Positions 35,104 to 44,826 of a stretch of 64,000 nucleotides of DNA are shown one piece after another; within the stretch, counting starts at the first letter, position 1, and each line of letters begins with the position of its first letter. Source of the stretch: an uncultured Porphyromonadaceae bacterium (GTDB taxonomy: Bacteria > Bacteroidota > Bacteroidia > Bacteroidales > Muribaculaceae); contig UQGP01000001.1 of assembly GCA_900540625.1 (NCBI GenBank), positions 62,001-126,000 of the forward strand, in the 5' to 3' direction. Position numbers and translations under genes: made by a program. Below the pieces are notes generated by a model. That model was not told the DNA's origin. It did not search any database and saw only the letters and a program-made list of their open reading frames with translations.

Positions 35104-36614
35104 CGGCGATATCTCACGGCATACAAGCAAAGGATTTGCATGCAAAAGACGTCAAGAGCGTTGCGACTGACGCCAAGAAGCCTTATATCCAAGTCGAGCG
35201 CCGACATTGGATTAACGCTCTGCTGTTCCTGTTGTGTATGTCGATGATGGGCCTGAAATTTCCACCGGCATACCTCTTTGTACCGCTCATTCTGATACGC
35301 TCGCTGCGTAAAGACCGATACGATGCGGCCATACAGCTGACGATATTCTTCGGCGGATACGCTCTTATAGGCGAAGGAACGCTGCCTTTCAAAACCGATG
35401 ACGTGATGCTGCTGGCATCACTTGTCGGCATCGCCGCTTACCGCAAACCGCCTTTAATACGCAAAGTGCTGTTCGGCTTACTATTATATGCCGCCGCCAT
35501 CATTATATTAGCCTCTTTCTCCGAGGAACGTATGAGCGTACAAATACGTCTGATACGATACTACTTAGGCTTTATATACTTCATAGTACCACTGATGCTT
35601 TTTGCCGGACGCGAATTCGACATCGAAGAATTTCTGCGCCGAGTATTCCCCTACGCTATCATCCTCTGTGCATTCTACGCTATTGACGGTTATGTGCTTT
35701 GCGCTCATATCCTTATCCCGAAGTCTTATATTGCCGGAGAAGGCATCTCTACGTTCAACGACCCTACTTACTACGGATTCGGTAACTTCCCTCGCAAATA
35801 CCCCCCCGGGCTATTTCTTATAGGACTTATAATATGGCCTATATCCAATCGTTATCGTATCCGATGGTATCATTGGCTTGTGATGTTGGTGGCTCTTTTA
35901 GCCTCTAAAACGTTCACTTTGATTCTTGCTATAGCACTGTGCCTTATGTTTTTTCAAGCTAAAACGGGGCGCACATTAGGATATGCATTGATTGCTGTTG
36001 CACTTCTCACCATAGGGTATATGGCAGATAGCACTATGCCCATAAACCCGGAGAACGGAGAATCAACACTTCGAATAAAGTCATCGTTAGACCAGATTTT
36101 TGTTTTAGACGAAGCCCAAGACGATGAGGATCTTTCCGAAGCCGGATCCGGCCGAATAGCACAAGCGCTACCCAAACTTGAGCTGCTATACAAGTATGAC
36201 AAACAGTGGACCGGCCTTGGCTTTCTGCATCCAGAGTTGACCAAAAACACCAAGTACATTATCGAAAACGAATACTATTCCGATATAGAACATAATATCG
36301 AAGTCGCTACCGGCATAGAAATTTCGCCTTTACAAGTGTTCATCACCATAGGCTACATAGGACTTATTATCCACCTAATATTTTTCATTTGGCTTTACAT
36401 GGTGATTCGCAAATTGAAATATAGCAAATATTACCTTTCGGTAATGGTATTTGTATTTATCGTCAGCCTTGGCGGCACAATGGGATGGAACCAAACCACC
36501 GGACTTCTGCTTATGGGTCTGACATACGCTGCCGTACTCCTCGCTAACAAAGACGAAGTATGGGGCCGACTAAAATCTTCAGATGATAGGATTAATCTGC
36601 GGAACAACACATAA
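35100..36614 (+). CDS. Wzy-like O-antigen/exopolysaccharide polymerase
   Basis: 504 residues. A ~35-residue cytoplasmic start is followed by about eleven hydrophobic segments and a large periplasmic loop (roughly residues 305-415), the layout of O-antigen polymerases and ligases. The sequence itself is poorly conserved, as expected for Wzy. Its place after the flippase and the ATGA overlap support polymerase over ligase. From about 35800 on the gene is more AT-rich than the export genes, as is common for the serotype-specific part of such loci. Confidence 0.75.
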   Translation: MTAISHGIQAKDLHAKDVKSVATDAKKPYIQVERRHWINALLFLLCMSMMGLKFPPAYLFVPLILIRSLRKDRYDAAIQLTIFFGGYALIGEGTLPFKTDDVMLLASLVGIAAYRKPPLIRKVLFGLLLYAAAIIILASFSEERMSVQIRLIRYYLGFIYFIVPLMLFAGREFDIEEFLRRVFPYAIILCAFYAIDGYVLCAHILIPKSYIAGEGISTFNDPTYYGFGNFPRKYPPGLFLIGLIIWPISNRYRIRWYHWLVMLVALLASKTFTLILAIALCLMFFQAKTGRTLGYALIAVALLTIGYMADSTMPINPENGESTLRIKSSLDQIFVLDEAQDDEDLSEAGSGRIAQALPKLELLYKYDKQWTGLGFLHPELTKNTKYIIENEYYSDIEHNIEVATGIEISPLQVFITIGYIGLIIHLIFFIWLYMVIRKLKYSKYYLSVMVFVFIVSLGGTMGWNQTTGLLLMGLTYAAVLLANKDEVWGRLKSSDDRINLRNNT

Positions 36615-36649
36615 TACCTCAAATAACCTATGAATATTGTACACTTAAT

Positions 36650-37198
36650 ATGCAAATGAACAAACGAGCGCTCATCAAATCAGACCTATACAGATATGCC
36701 GGATCAACCGGCTTCAAAGCATTTTGCAAAATGTACCTAAAAACTCCCGGTTTCAGATTTTCCGTATGGTTTCGCCTTTCCAAAGGCACAGGCATAGGAA
36801 GCAAATTAGCCAAGATAATCCAAATACATTATAGGTACAAATTTGGCATAGACATACGTCCGGAAACCGAAATCGGGCCGGGATTATAGATCGGACATTT
36901 TGGAGGAATCGTTGTTGCATCGACAGCACATATCGGGCGCAACTGCAATCTCAGCCAATGTGTCACAATCGGGGTTGCAGCCACCACTCGCAAGCAAGGC
37001 CACCCTGTCATTGGGGACAACGTATATATTGGCTCCGGCGCAAAGATAATCGGACCGGTGACGATTGGTAATAACTGCGCAATCGGAGCCAATGCCGTAG
37101 TCACGAAAGACATTCCTTCACATTCCACCGCCGTCGGTATACCCGCCAAGGTTATTAATCAAAATGGTAGCGACTGCTCATTGCTTAACACCATCTGA
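36650..37198 (+). pseudogene. serine acetyltransferase-like (WcaB/CysE) gene with internal amber stop
   Basis: The frame encodes a left-handed beta-helix acetyltransferase but contains TAG at 36887-36889, after residue 79. Before it are KRALIKSDLYRYAG and FGIDIRPETEIGPGL. After it, in the same frame, follow IGHFGGIVV, the hexapeptide repeats with VTIGVAATTRKQGHP, and GIPAKVINQ, to a TGA at 37196. Related proteins usually have an aromatic residue at the stop (GPGL-Y/F-IGHFGGIVV), so a TAT or TAC to TAG change is likely. In such loci these enzymes acetylate a sugar of the repeat unit. The upstream piece alone lacks the active site. Confidence 0.8.
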
Positions 37199-37210
37199 TT
37201 CTGCTGTATT

Positions 37211-38269
37211 ATGAATATAGTGCACATAATTTGTTCTTTAAATACCGGCGGAGCCGAACTGCTGCTGATTGACCTTGCCAGATGCCAGTCCGAATTAGGG
37301 CATATGGTCTCTATAATCGTTATCAACGATTCGTATGAGCAATCTTTGATTGACAGCATCGACACTCGCGTTAACGTGCGACTGATTCATCGGCCGGAAG
37401 GGTCTCGCAATCCATTGTATATGTTTAAGTTGTACACTTCAATACGTAGGTTACATCCTGACATCATCCATTTTCATCATGATTCGGCAGCCAAAATTGC
37501 GTCATTGTTCAAAAAAACGATATGCGTCGGCACCGTCCACTGCCCGAGCATCAATATCCGCAACTATACCAAACTGAACCGGATATACGCTATCTCACGA
37601 GCCGTTGCTGATGACCTTAAAACCCGTCAGGGAATATCCTCGGATGTCATTCTCAACGGTATAGACTTTGATGCTATAAATAGCAATCCTCAGCCATACT
37701 CCGAAGGCAAGACATTTCGTATTGTCCAAACCGGACGCCTGGACTGCAGCATCAAAGGCCAAGACATTATGACCAAGGCTATAGCCATTCTGACCAAAGA
37801 AGGACGCGATGTTTCTGTGGACTTTATCGGCGAGCCTTACGATGGCCGGGCTATAGAAGAATTGTCGACACGACTCGGCGTCAGCGACCGCGTACACATT
37901 CTCGGGCGTAAAAGCCGTGAATATATCTATGCCAATTTTTGTACATACCACCTCGGAGCTATGCCCTCACGTTATGAGGGGTTCGGACTAACACTTGTCG
38001 AAGCTATGGCGGCCAAGATACCGGTAGTCGCCACCAATGTTGACGGTCCTGCCGAAATACTTATGAACAATCGCTACGGGCTGCTTTGCAAACCGGAAGA
38101 CCCGGAAGACTTGGCCCGCACAATTGCTTCAATCATGGACAATTATGCACAATTCAGCGACAACGCCCAAGGCCCTGCCTATGAATATGCACGCGACAAT
38201 TTCAGCATCGATGCCACTGCTGCGCACTATGTACAAGAGTATCAGCTACTATTAAATCGAGACAAATAA
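37211..38269 (+). CDS. GT4-family glycosyltransferase
   Basis: 352 residues with a GT-B fold. The N-terminal domain begins NIVHIICSLNTGGAELLLIDLA, and the C-terminal domain has the EGFGLTLVE (E-x7-E) motif and a PVVATNVDGPAEI loop that binds the nucleotide-sugar. It should add one sugar to the lipid-linked repeat unit on the cytoplasmic side. The donor and linkage cannot be read from sequence. It starts 12 nt after the broken acetyltransferase gene. Confidence 0.88.
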   Translation: MNIVHIICSLNTGGAELLLIDLARCQSELGHMVSIIVINDSYEQSLIDSIDTRVNVRLIHRPEGSRNPLYMFKLYTSIRRLHPDIIHFHHDSAAKIASLFKKTICVGTVHCPSINIRNYTKLNRIYAISRAVADDLKTRQGISSDVILNGIDFDAINSNPQPYSEGKTFRIVQTGRLDCSIKGQDIMTKAIAILTKEGRDVSVDFIGEPYDGRAIEELSTRLGVSDRVHILGRKSREYIYANFCTYHLGAMPSRYEGFGLTLVEAMAAKIPVVATNVDGPAEILMNNRYGLLCKPEDPEDLARTIASIMDNYAQFSDNAQGPAYEYARDNFSIDATAAHYVQEYQLLLNRDK

Positions 38270-38283
38270 TTGCTCTACATCTA

Positions 38284-39342
38284 ATGGCTAAAAAGAAATC
38301 AGGCACAATATTCGACAAGGTATTATTTATCGGACCGGACTTGAACGGCAGAGGGGGAATAGTATCTGTGCTGCGTGCCTACCGAGATACTCTTCCGACA
38401 TTCCACTTCATTAGCACCAACAGCCACCGGGGCCTTATCCCGGGATTGTTAAACTTTGCACGGACTTTGGTCGCCCTTCCATTTATCAGGATTTTCAGAC
38501 CTTATACGACACTTGACATTCATGGAGCCAATGGCAAATCATGGGCACGTAAACGCCTAATTATAAACTTCGGACATTTGCTCGGCTACAAGATTGTATT
38601 CCACATGCATGGTGGCGAATTACGCAAATACGTTGCGGATAAAGGTCCGGAGCACTATATGAAATGCTTCAGGAAATGCCACCACGTGGTATTTCTGACA
38701 GAAGCATGGACCAAATACGCACAAGACGTTTTAGGTTGCACCAATGCAGTTACACTGATGAACATTGTTCCGACGCCGACAATGGTCAAACGACCATATA
38801 CTGACGGAGCACCTATATCCTTGGTCTATCTTGGCTATATCTACAAAGAAAAAGGCATTTTTGATCTCTTGGACGTCATCGCTGCCAACCGCGACCGCTG
38901 GCGTGGCAAACTCACATTAACCATCGGCGGTCAATGGAACGAAGATCGCGTGCGCGACTTTATCAATACCAATGATCTTGCAAAAATGGTCAATTTTGTC
39001 GGCTGGGTCACCGGTGATGATAAAGACCGGATAATGGCAACATCTGACATACTCGTTCTCCCCTCCTACTTCGAAGGATTGCCAATGTCAATACTCGAAG
39101 CAATGACATACGCCATGCCGGTCATTACCACACCCGTGGGAGGCATACCCGAAGTTGTCACCAACGGTGTCGAAGGAACGCTTTTCACCCCCGGAGACAA
39201 AGCGGCATTGACTGCGGCAATAGACCTATACATAGACAATCCGTCGCTCATAGCCAAGCACGGCAATGCCGGATTGAATAAATCAAAGATGTTTTCGCCT
39301 CAACGCATAACAGAGCAATTATCTCAAATAATCGGACAATAG
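38284..39342 (+). CDS. GT4-family glycosyltransferase
   Basis: 352 residues, GT-B fold. The N-terminal part has GPDLNGRGGIVSVLRAY and the HMHGGELRKY acceptor region. The C-terminal part has YLGYIYKEKGIFDLLD, PSYFEGLPMSILEAM (E-x7-E) and TTPVGGIPEVV. It is distinct from the preceding glycosyltransferase despite the same length. It probably acts in assembly of the same repeat unit. Confidence 0.88.
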   Translation: MAKKKSGTIFDKVLFIGPDLNGRGGIVSVLRAYRDTLPTFHFISTNSHRGLIPGLLNFARTLVALPFIRIFRPYTTLDIHGANGKSWARKRLIINFGHLLGYKIVFHMHGGELRKYVADKGPEHYMKCFRKCHHVVFLTEAWTKYAQDVLGCTNAVTLMNIVPTPTMVKRPYTDGAPISLVYLGYIYKEKGIFDLLDVIAANRDRWRGKLTLTIGGQWNEDRVRDFINTNDLAKMVNFVGWVTGDDKDRIMATSDILVLPSYFEGLPMSILEAMTYAMPVITTPVGGIPEVVTNGVEGTLFTPGDKAALTAAIDLYIDNPSLIAKHGNAGLNKSKMFSPQRITEQLSQIIGQ

Positions 39343-39368
39343 TTAACTAACCACCATAGCGAAATCCC

Positions 39369-40742
39369 ATGCCCAAATATCACCTTGCCGATATACTTAA
39401 AACCGGTATCACAAATCTTCCCAATTGGGTTAATATACCACTTTTGCTTCTCAATCCTTTGCGAGAAGGGACTTACGGCTCGGCATATCGCCGATTTAAG
39501 GCCGGCATACCGACATTAAATCCCGATAAAATGCTCATTGATATGGCCAATCATGCAATTAAAAATGTGCCTTTTTATCGCAAACGCTATCAAGGATTGG
39601 TTATAGGCAGCGTTGAGCAATTCAAACGCGAATTTGACTTTATATCACGCGCAGACATTGATGCCAATTGGGAGGATTTTGTAGTTGACAACTGCGATCG
39701 CAGCAAAACGGTATTTAAGACTACAAGCGGTACATCAGGGGTGCCTCTTCGTATGTTAATTCCGGCAAACCGATACGTTACCGAAATGTCCTTTGTCAAT
39801 CAAATTTGGCGTAGATGTGGCTGGAATTTTGACGTGCGCGCGACAATACGAGGAGCCGAAATGAACGAGGGTCAAACATATCGAGTCAATCCGGTAACTC
39901 GCGAGTTTATTTTTGACTCACATCGACTATGTCCCCAATATGCTGCAGACATCCATAAGATTATGCATCGACACCACATCAAGACGATTTATTCATATCC
40001 GTCAGTGGCATGCAATTTTCTAAAGCTTTGTTTCAATCAAGGACTTGACACATCGTTTATTAAGTATGCCCTGCTCTCGTCCGAAGCCGTCACAAAAGAC
40101 CAATTTTTCTTTCTTACAAGAAAATGCGGTATATCCATAGCTTTCACCTATGGTCATACCGAGAAACTGATATTGGCAGGCAACAATCACGGCACCGAGC
40201 TGAAAGTCGAGCAAGCATATGGTTACACAGAGCTCATTGACAACGCCGGCAACAACGTAACGACTCCAGGCGGGTACGGCGAACTTGTAGGCTCAACGCT
40301 ATACAACTATTATTTCCCCCTGTTACGCTATCGCACAGATGACTATGCAACTCTTGCACGATTCGAAAGATCGCCATACGGCTATGACGAAATGTGGTTG
40401 ACGAGCATTGACGGTCGCCATGCCTTCAACGCCCTCTTACGTGCCGATGGCACCACCACCACTGAGACTGCAATAATCCTATCCGATGACTTTTACACTC
40501 ATATCGAAGGATTGCAATACATCCAAACACGCGAAGGATATGTCACCGTCTGCGTAATACCCGGCAACGGATACACCACACAAGACTCTAAATACTTGTT
40601 CAATCAAACAGCTCACGTAATGGGTGGCGCTGATTACGTTGAATTAAAAGAAGTTTCAGATCTACAAACTATGCCAAACGGCAAATTTTTACCGGTGCTT
40701 AACTACTTACTCAATCCAGCCCTTTCGCAGAGACGCTCCTAA
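39369..40742 (+). CDS. CapK-like adenylate-forming enzyme
   Basis: 457 residues resembling the phenylacetate-CoA ligase/CapK family. The phosphate-binding loop KTTSGTSGVPLRM lies near residue 118, TYGHTEKLIL near residue 260, and a YRTDDYA segment near residue 320 marks the adenylation core. CapK-type proteins occur in capsule clusters, where they are thought to activate a carboxylic acid that decorates the polymer. The acid is unknown. No acyl-carrier protein is nearby. Confidence 0.82.
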   Translation: MPKYHLADILKTGITNLPNWVNIPLLLLNPLREGTYGSAYRRFKAGIPTLNPDKMLIDMANHAIKNVPFYRKRYQGLVIGSVEQFKREFDFISRADIDANWEDFVVDNCDRSKTVFKTTSGTSGVPLRMLIPANRYVTEMSFVNQIWRRCGWNFDVRATIRGAEMNEGQTYRVNPVTREFIFDSHRLCPQYAADIHKIMHRHHIKTIYSYPSVACNFLKLCFNQGLDTSFIKYALLSSEAVTKDQFFFLTRKCGISIAFTYGHTEKLILAGNNHGTELKVEQAYGYTELIDNAGNNVTTPGGYGELVGSTLYNYYFPLLRYRTDDYATLARFERSPYGYDEMWLTSIDGRHAFNALLRADGTTTTETAIILSDDFYTHIEGLQYIQTREGYVTVCVIPGNGYTTQDSKYLFNQTAHVMGGADYVELKEVSDLQTMPNGKFLPVLNYLLNPALSQRRS

Positions 40743-40786
40743 GTCCGAAAGTCAATTATTAGAATCCACAACGACAGTGTTTATAA

Positions 40787-41883
40787 AACTACAACTTCAA
40801 CCAACAGCAACGCTCACATACCGCAAAGCCGCAAAGGGAAAAAATACCCGGACTTAACGTTCTAAAATTGCTATGTGCTTTTTTGTTGTTCATGCCCATG
40901 TAGACTGCCTCTACACCGATTGGGTATACAGCATAGTCCGCATTGCAGTCCCTATCTTTTTTATGATTTCCGGGTATTTTTTGTGTGATGACTCCGGTGT
41001 CATTCAAACCGGGCACATCAAAAAAATAATCAAGCACATGATTCCCGTCATCATCTTTGTCAACCTCATATACTTTTTATATTCTCTCATTCCCGAACCC
41101 TACGGTCACTTATGCAAACTTGACCAGTTATCAAGCCCGGCCACATGGGTGCTACTGATATACCCCGGTTCATCATTCTTTCACCCCGGCTGGTATCTAA
41201 ATGCCTACATCATCGCGCTATGCGTTATCGCCTTATTGGTAAAGCTGCACTGCGACAAACTTTTGTATGTTTGGATATTTATAGGGCTGTTTATTAACTT
41301 CGCCTTCGGGGCATTAGCCTTCACTTGGTTAGACAACGCTAATGCAACATTCCTCGGCATCGAGTATTCAAAAATATCTCTTATTCTCAACCGCAACTTC
41401 TACACAATAGCCCTACCCTTCATCGCTATGGGGCTTTTCGTAAGACGAAACCAAAAGCATCTTGCACGTATCGCTGCATCCAAGTATATGTACGTTGCCG
41501 TTGCACTATTGTTGCTTGCCGGAGTGGCAGAACATATGTGGCAGAAAAACGTAAATCCGGCAGTATTCAGCACACACTTATTCACGCCGCTTGCAGCCAT
41601 GTCACTCTTCCTGTTCGCTCTTCCACGCTTCAAAGCAAACCGATGGCAGACCGCCGCAAATTGGGGTCAGCGATACTCGGCAAGCATATACTACTGGCAC
41701 CTTTTGGTAAACTATATTATACTGGAATCTTTGCTACAACCATTGGCTCCAACATTCTTTAGCGACTGGGGCGCACCTATCTGCTGCATACTCTCTTTAT
41801 TGCTGGCGATGTTTATCTATCACTCCAAACAAAATACAAGACCATACCTTCCTGGATGGGTTAACCTAAATCCGCACATATAA
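40787..41883 (+). pseudogene. acyltransferase-3 family gene, frameshifted near the 5' end
   Basis: The long frame from ATG 40873 (336 codons) begins already inside the first membrane helix, followed by RIAVPIFFMISGYFL and about ten hydrophobic segments typical of acyltransferase-3 enzymes. The missing N-terminus is visible one frame away at 40787-40890 (IPGLNVLKLLCAFLL), and adding one T to the T6 run near 40877-40882 joins the two. No start codon lies in that upstream frame before a stop at 40784. The gene is probably inactive or slippage-dependent. Intact members O-acylate surface sugars. Confidence 0.65.
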
Positions 41884-41937
41884 AACGTTGCCAAAAAACG
41901 CACGAATAAAATCACGACTGCTTTTGGCAACGTTTTT
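41882..41937 (+). terminator. terminator at the end of the polysaccharide operon
   Basis: AAAACGTTGCCAAAA (41882-41896) is exactly complementary to 41922-41936, ending in a T run. It also overlaps the stop codon of the acyltransferase. Confidence 0.75.
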
Positions 41938-41970
41938 GCTATAAGATGGTGGTGACACAAAACTACGAAT

Positions 41971-42606
41971 ATGGAAAAGAACAAATATAATAAAAGCGAA
42001 AAAAACAACAACAAACAGCAGCACAACACCGCCGACGAAGCCGTGGAACAAGAAACCACGCAGACGCAGAGCGAAGCTGCAACCGAAGGCGAAAGCACTG
42101 ACACCAAGGCAGATGCCGAGCCCGAAGAAGAATTGAGCGAAGTGGAACAGCTCAAGAAGGAGTTGAAAGAAACTCGCGACCAACTCGAAAAAGAGAAGAA
42201 AGAATATCTGTTCCTGATGGCAGACTTTGACAATTTCCGCAAACGCACCATACGCGAACGCAGCGAATTGATCAAAAACGCCGCCGAAAAAGTCCTTAAA
42301 GACCTGCTGCCCATAGTCGATGACTTCGAGCGCGGACTCGAAGTATCCAAAGACGCTGCCGAAGCAAAGGCCATACACGATGGGATGGAGTTGATATACA
42401 ACAAGCTAATAAAACATCTCGGCGACAACGGTGTCAAGGCTATGGAATCTACCGGCGCCGACTTCAATGCCGACATTCATGAGGCCATAGCCACCATTCC
42501 CGCCCCGGACGAATCTCAAAAAGGCAAAGTCATCGATACAACACAAAAAGGCTATACAATCAACGACAAAGTACTACGCCACGCCAAAGTCGTCGTAGCA
42601 CAATAA
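41971..42606 (+). CDS. grpE: nucleotide exchange factor GrpE
   Basis: 211 residues. A long acidic and Gln/Glu-rich start (residues 1-60) leads into a coiled coil with FLMADFDNFRKRTIRER, and the C-terminal beta domain ends GYTINDKVLRHAKVVVAQ. GrpE releases ADP from DnaK in the heat-shock chaperone cycle. dnaJ follows 42 nt downstream; dnaK is not in the window. No CIRCE-type inverted repeat is seen upstream. Confidence 0.95.
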   Translation: MEKNKYNKSEKNNNKQQHNTADEAVEQETTQTQSEAATEGESTDTKADAEPEEELSEVEQLKKELKETRDQLEKEKKEYLFLMADFDNFRKRTIRERSELIKNAAEKVLKDLLPIVDDFERGLEVSKDAAEAKAIHDGMELIYNKLIKHLGDNGVKAMESTGADFNADIHEAIATIPAPDESQKGKVIDTTQKGYTINDKVLRHAKVVVAQ

Positions 42607-42648
42607 CTTTCGGACGCACACGAGCATCCAATTGCACAACACAAAACA

Positions 42649-43821
42649 ATGGATAAAAGAGACTACTACGAAGTACTTGGCGTGAGCAAAACTGCCACAC
42701 CGGACGAGATTAAAAAGGCATACCGCACACTCGCCATCAAGTACCATCCCGACCGCCACCAAAGCGACCCCGAAGACAAGAAAAAGGAAGCCGAGGAGAA
42801 GTTCAAGGAGGCAGCCGAGGCATACGACGTACTCAGCGACCCTGACAAGCGCCAGAAGTACGACCAGTACGGCCACAGCATGGGACCGCAAGGATTCGGC
42901 GGTGGCGCAGGCGGATTCTACCATGCCGGCGGTATGTCTATGGACGACATATTCGCACAATTCGGCGACATATTCGGCGGACGTATGCACTTCGGCGGCA
43001 ACGCCGGCACACGTGCTCGCCGCAGCGTCAACCGCGGCTCGGATTTGCGCATACGCGTCAAGCTGACACTCGAGGACATCGCCAAGGGCGTCACCAAGAC
43101 CCTGAAGATTCCGACAGATGTCAAGTGCGACCATTGCAACGGCACCGGAGCCAAAGACGGCACAGCCACAGCAAGTTGTCAAGCATGTCACGGCACGGGC
43201 GTTGTCACTCGCGTACAGCAGACCATCCTCGGCGCCATGCAGACCCAGACCACCTGCCCGTCCTGCCACGGTTCGGGTAAGGTCATCACCGAAAAATGCC
43301 CTTACTGCCACGGCACAGGCGTGCAACGCCAGGATCGCCAAGTAACATTCTCCATACCCGCCGGCGTCACCGACGAGATGGTATTGACACTGCGCGGCGA
43401 GGGCAACGCCCCTCAGAACGGCGGCGTCAACGGCGACCTGCTCGTAGTCATCGAGGAATTGAAACACCCGGAACTGATACGCGATGGCAACGATGTGATA
43501 TACAACCTGATGCTTGACCTGCCCACAGCCATACTCGGCGGCAGCGTCGAAGTACCCACCATCAGCGGACGCGCACGCCTGAAAATCGCCCCCGGCACCC
43601 AGCCCGGCAAGATTCTGCGTATGCGAGGCAAGGGCCTTCCCGAATACGACAGCCGCAACGTGGGCGACGAGCTCATCAACGTGATGGTATACATCCCCGA
43701 GACACTTACGGCTGACGAGAAAGCCGCCGTCGAAAAGCTCCAAGGCTCGGCCAACTTCAAGCCCTCCGAGGAAGACAAGCAACGATTGTTCTCCAAATTC
43801 AAACACATCTTTGAAGACTAA
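42649..43821 (+). CDS. dnaJ: chaperone DnaJ
   Basis: 390 residues, type I Hsp40. The J domain has the HPD motif (KYHPDRH, near residue 35), then a Gly/Phe-rich stretch, four zinc-binding CxxCxGxG repeats (CDHCNGTGA, CQACHGTGV, CPSCHGSGK, CPYCHGTGV) and the C-terminal substrate-binding domains. It delivers unfolded proteins to DnaK and stimulates its ATPase. Co-transcribed with grpE. Confidence 0.97.
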   Translation: MDKRDYYEVLGVSKTATPDEIKKAYRTLAIKYHPDRHQSDPEDKKKEAEEKFKEAAEAYDVLSDPDKRQKYDQYGHSMGPQGFGGGAGGFYHAGGMSMDDIFAQFGDIFGGRMHFGGNAGTRARRSVNRGSDLRIRVKLTLEDIAKGVTKTLKIPTDVKCDHCNGTGAKDGTATASCQACHGTGVVTRVQQTILGAMQTQTTCPSCHGSGKVITEKCPYCHGTGVQRQDRQVTFSIPAGVTDEMVLTLRGEGNAPQNGGVNGDLLVVIEELKHPELIRDGNDVIYNLMLDLPTAILGGSVEVPTISGRARLKIAPGTQPGKILRMRGKGLPEYDSRNVGDELINVMVYIPETLTADEKAAVEKLQGSANFKPSEEDKQRLFSKFKHIFED

Positions 43822-43845
43822 GTTCCACATTGGAACTATATAAAT

Positions 43846-44778
43846 ATGAGCATATACAGCTCGCATGACGCCCCCGTATGCGGACGGTTTGCCCCGTCGC
43901 CTACGGGGCGCATGCATTTAGGCAATATCTATACAGCCGTACTCTCCTGCTACTATGCTCGCCGCAAAGGCGGACGATGGATACTGCGAATCGAGGACTT
44001 GGACCCGCAACGGTCGCGATCCGAATACGCAGACATCCTTATGGACGACCTGCAATGGCTGGGGCTGCAATGGGACGGCGAACCGCAATACCAAAGTCAC
44101 AGGCATGACATCTATGCCGAGGCTCTCGGCCGATTATCCGCCCTCGGGCTTGTCTATCCCTGTCGGTGCACTCGCGCCGACATTATGGCCACTCAAGCGC
44201 CGCACCAAAGCGACGGCCATATCGTCTATGCCGGCACGTGTAGGCCGGTTGCGCCGGTGTATGACGCGGCATCTATGTCCGAGACGCTGCGCATGATGGT
44301 ACCGCCCTACCCCGACTTTATGTTCAAAACGGCAAATGCGAATATCGATTTTGCGAGTGCAAGTCCGACCATAGGCTTTGATGACATGATACACGGACAC
44401 TCGGAAGTCAACCTTGCCGAGACCTGCGGCGATTTTGTACTGCGGCGTCGCGACGGCGCCTGGGCCTACCAATTGGCTGTGGCCGTGGATGACGCGCTGA
44501 TGGGCGTAACTCAGGTGGTACGCGGCGAAGACTTGCTGCTGTCCACCGCCGTACAACGTTATATCCAAAGTTTGCTTGACCTGCCAATGCCCACCGAGTA
44601 CATACACTTGCCGTTGCTGTGCAATCGAGCCGGGCAACGACTGTCCAAGCGTGACGGAGCTATGGCTATGGATCAACTGCGACTGCAGAATACGCCCGAG
44701 CAAATCATTGGGATGATATGCCTGCACGCCGGATTGGACACCGAAGAAGTCCTGTCCGTCATCCGAAGTAAGCAGTAA
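43846..44778 (+). CDS. gluQ: glutamyl-queuosine tRNA(Asp) synthetase (GluQRS)
   Basis: 310 residues, a class I glutamyl-tRNA synthetase paralogue without the anticodon-binding domain. It starts GRFAPSPTGRMHLGN (HIGH-type motif) and has LSKRDGA (KMSKS-type). The zinc cluster is C-x-C in YPCRCTRAD, with a Y-x3-C further on (YAGTC). GluQRS attaches glutamate to queuosine 34 of tRNA-Asp. It is 24 nt after dnaJ. The stop codon lies in three tandem copies of AGTAAG(C), so slippage there would alter the C-terminus. Confidence 0.92.
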   Translation: MSIYSSHDAPVCGRFAPSPTGRMHLGNIYTAVLSCYYARRKGGRWILRIEDLDPQRSRSEYADILMDDLQWLGLQWDGEPQYQSHRHDIYAEALGRLSALGLVYPCRCTRADIMATQAPHQSDGHIVYAGTCRPVAPVYDAASMSETLRMMVPPYPDFMFKTANANIDFASASPTIGFDDMIHGHSEVNLAETCGDFVLRRRDGAWAYQLAVAVDDALMGVTQVVRGEDLLLSTAVQRYIQSLLDLPMPTEYIHLPLLCNRAGQRLSKRDGAMAMDQLRLQNTPEQIIGMICLHAGLDTEEVLSVIRSKQ

Positions 44779-44826
44779 GCAGTAAGACCTCAGCTTACTC
44801 CGCCGGCATCTCGCCCGCGAAACAAT

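Noticed and set aside
36887..36889. TAG reassignment in this genome
   Set aside because: Other clear genes end properly at TAG (for example at 328 and 52101), so TAG is a normal stop here.
42574..43917. 447-codon minus-strand frame opposite dnaJ
   Set aside because: dnaJ is certain on the + strand; the antisense frame has only composition-driven Val/Ala/Gly/Cys runs.
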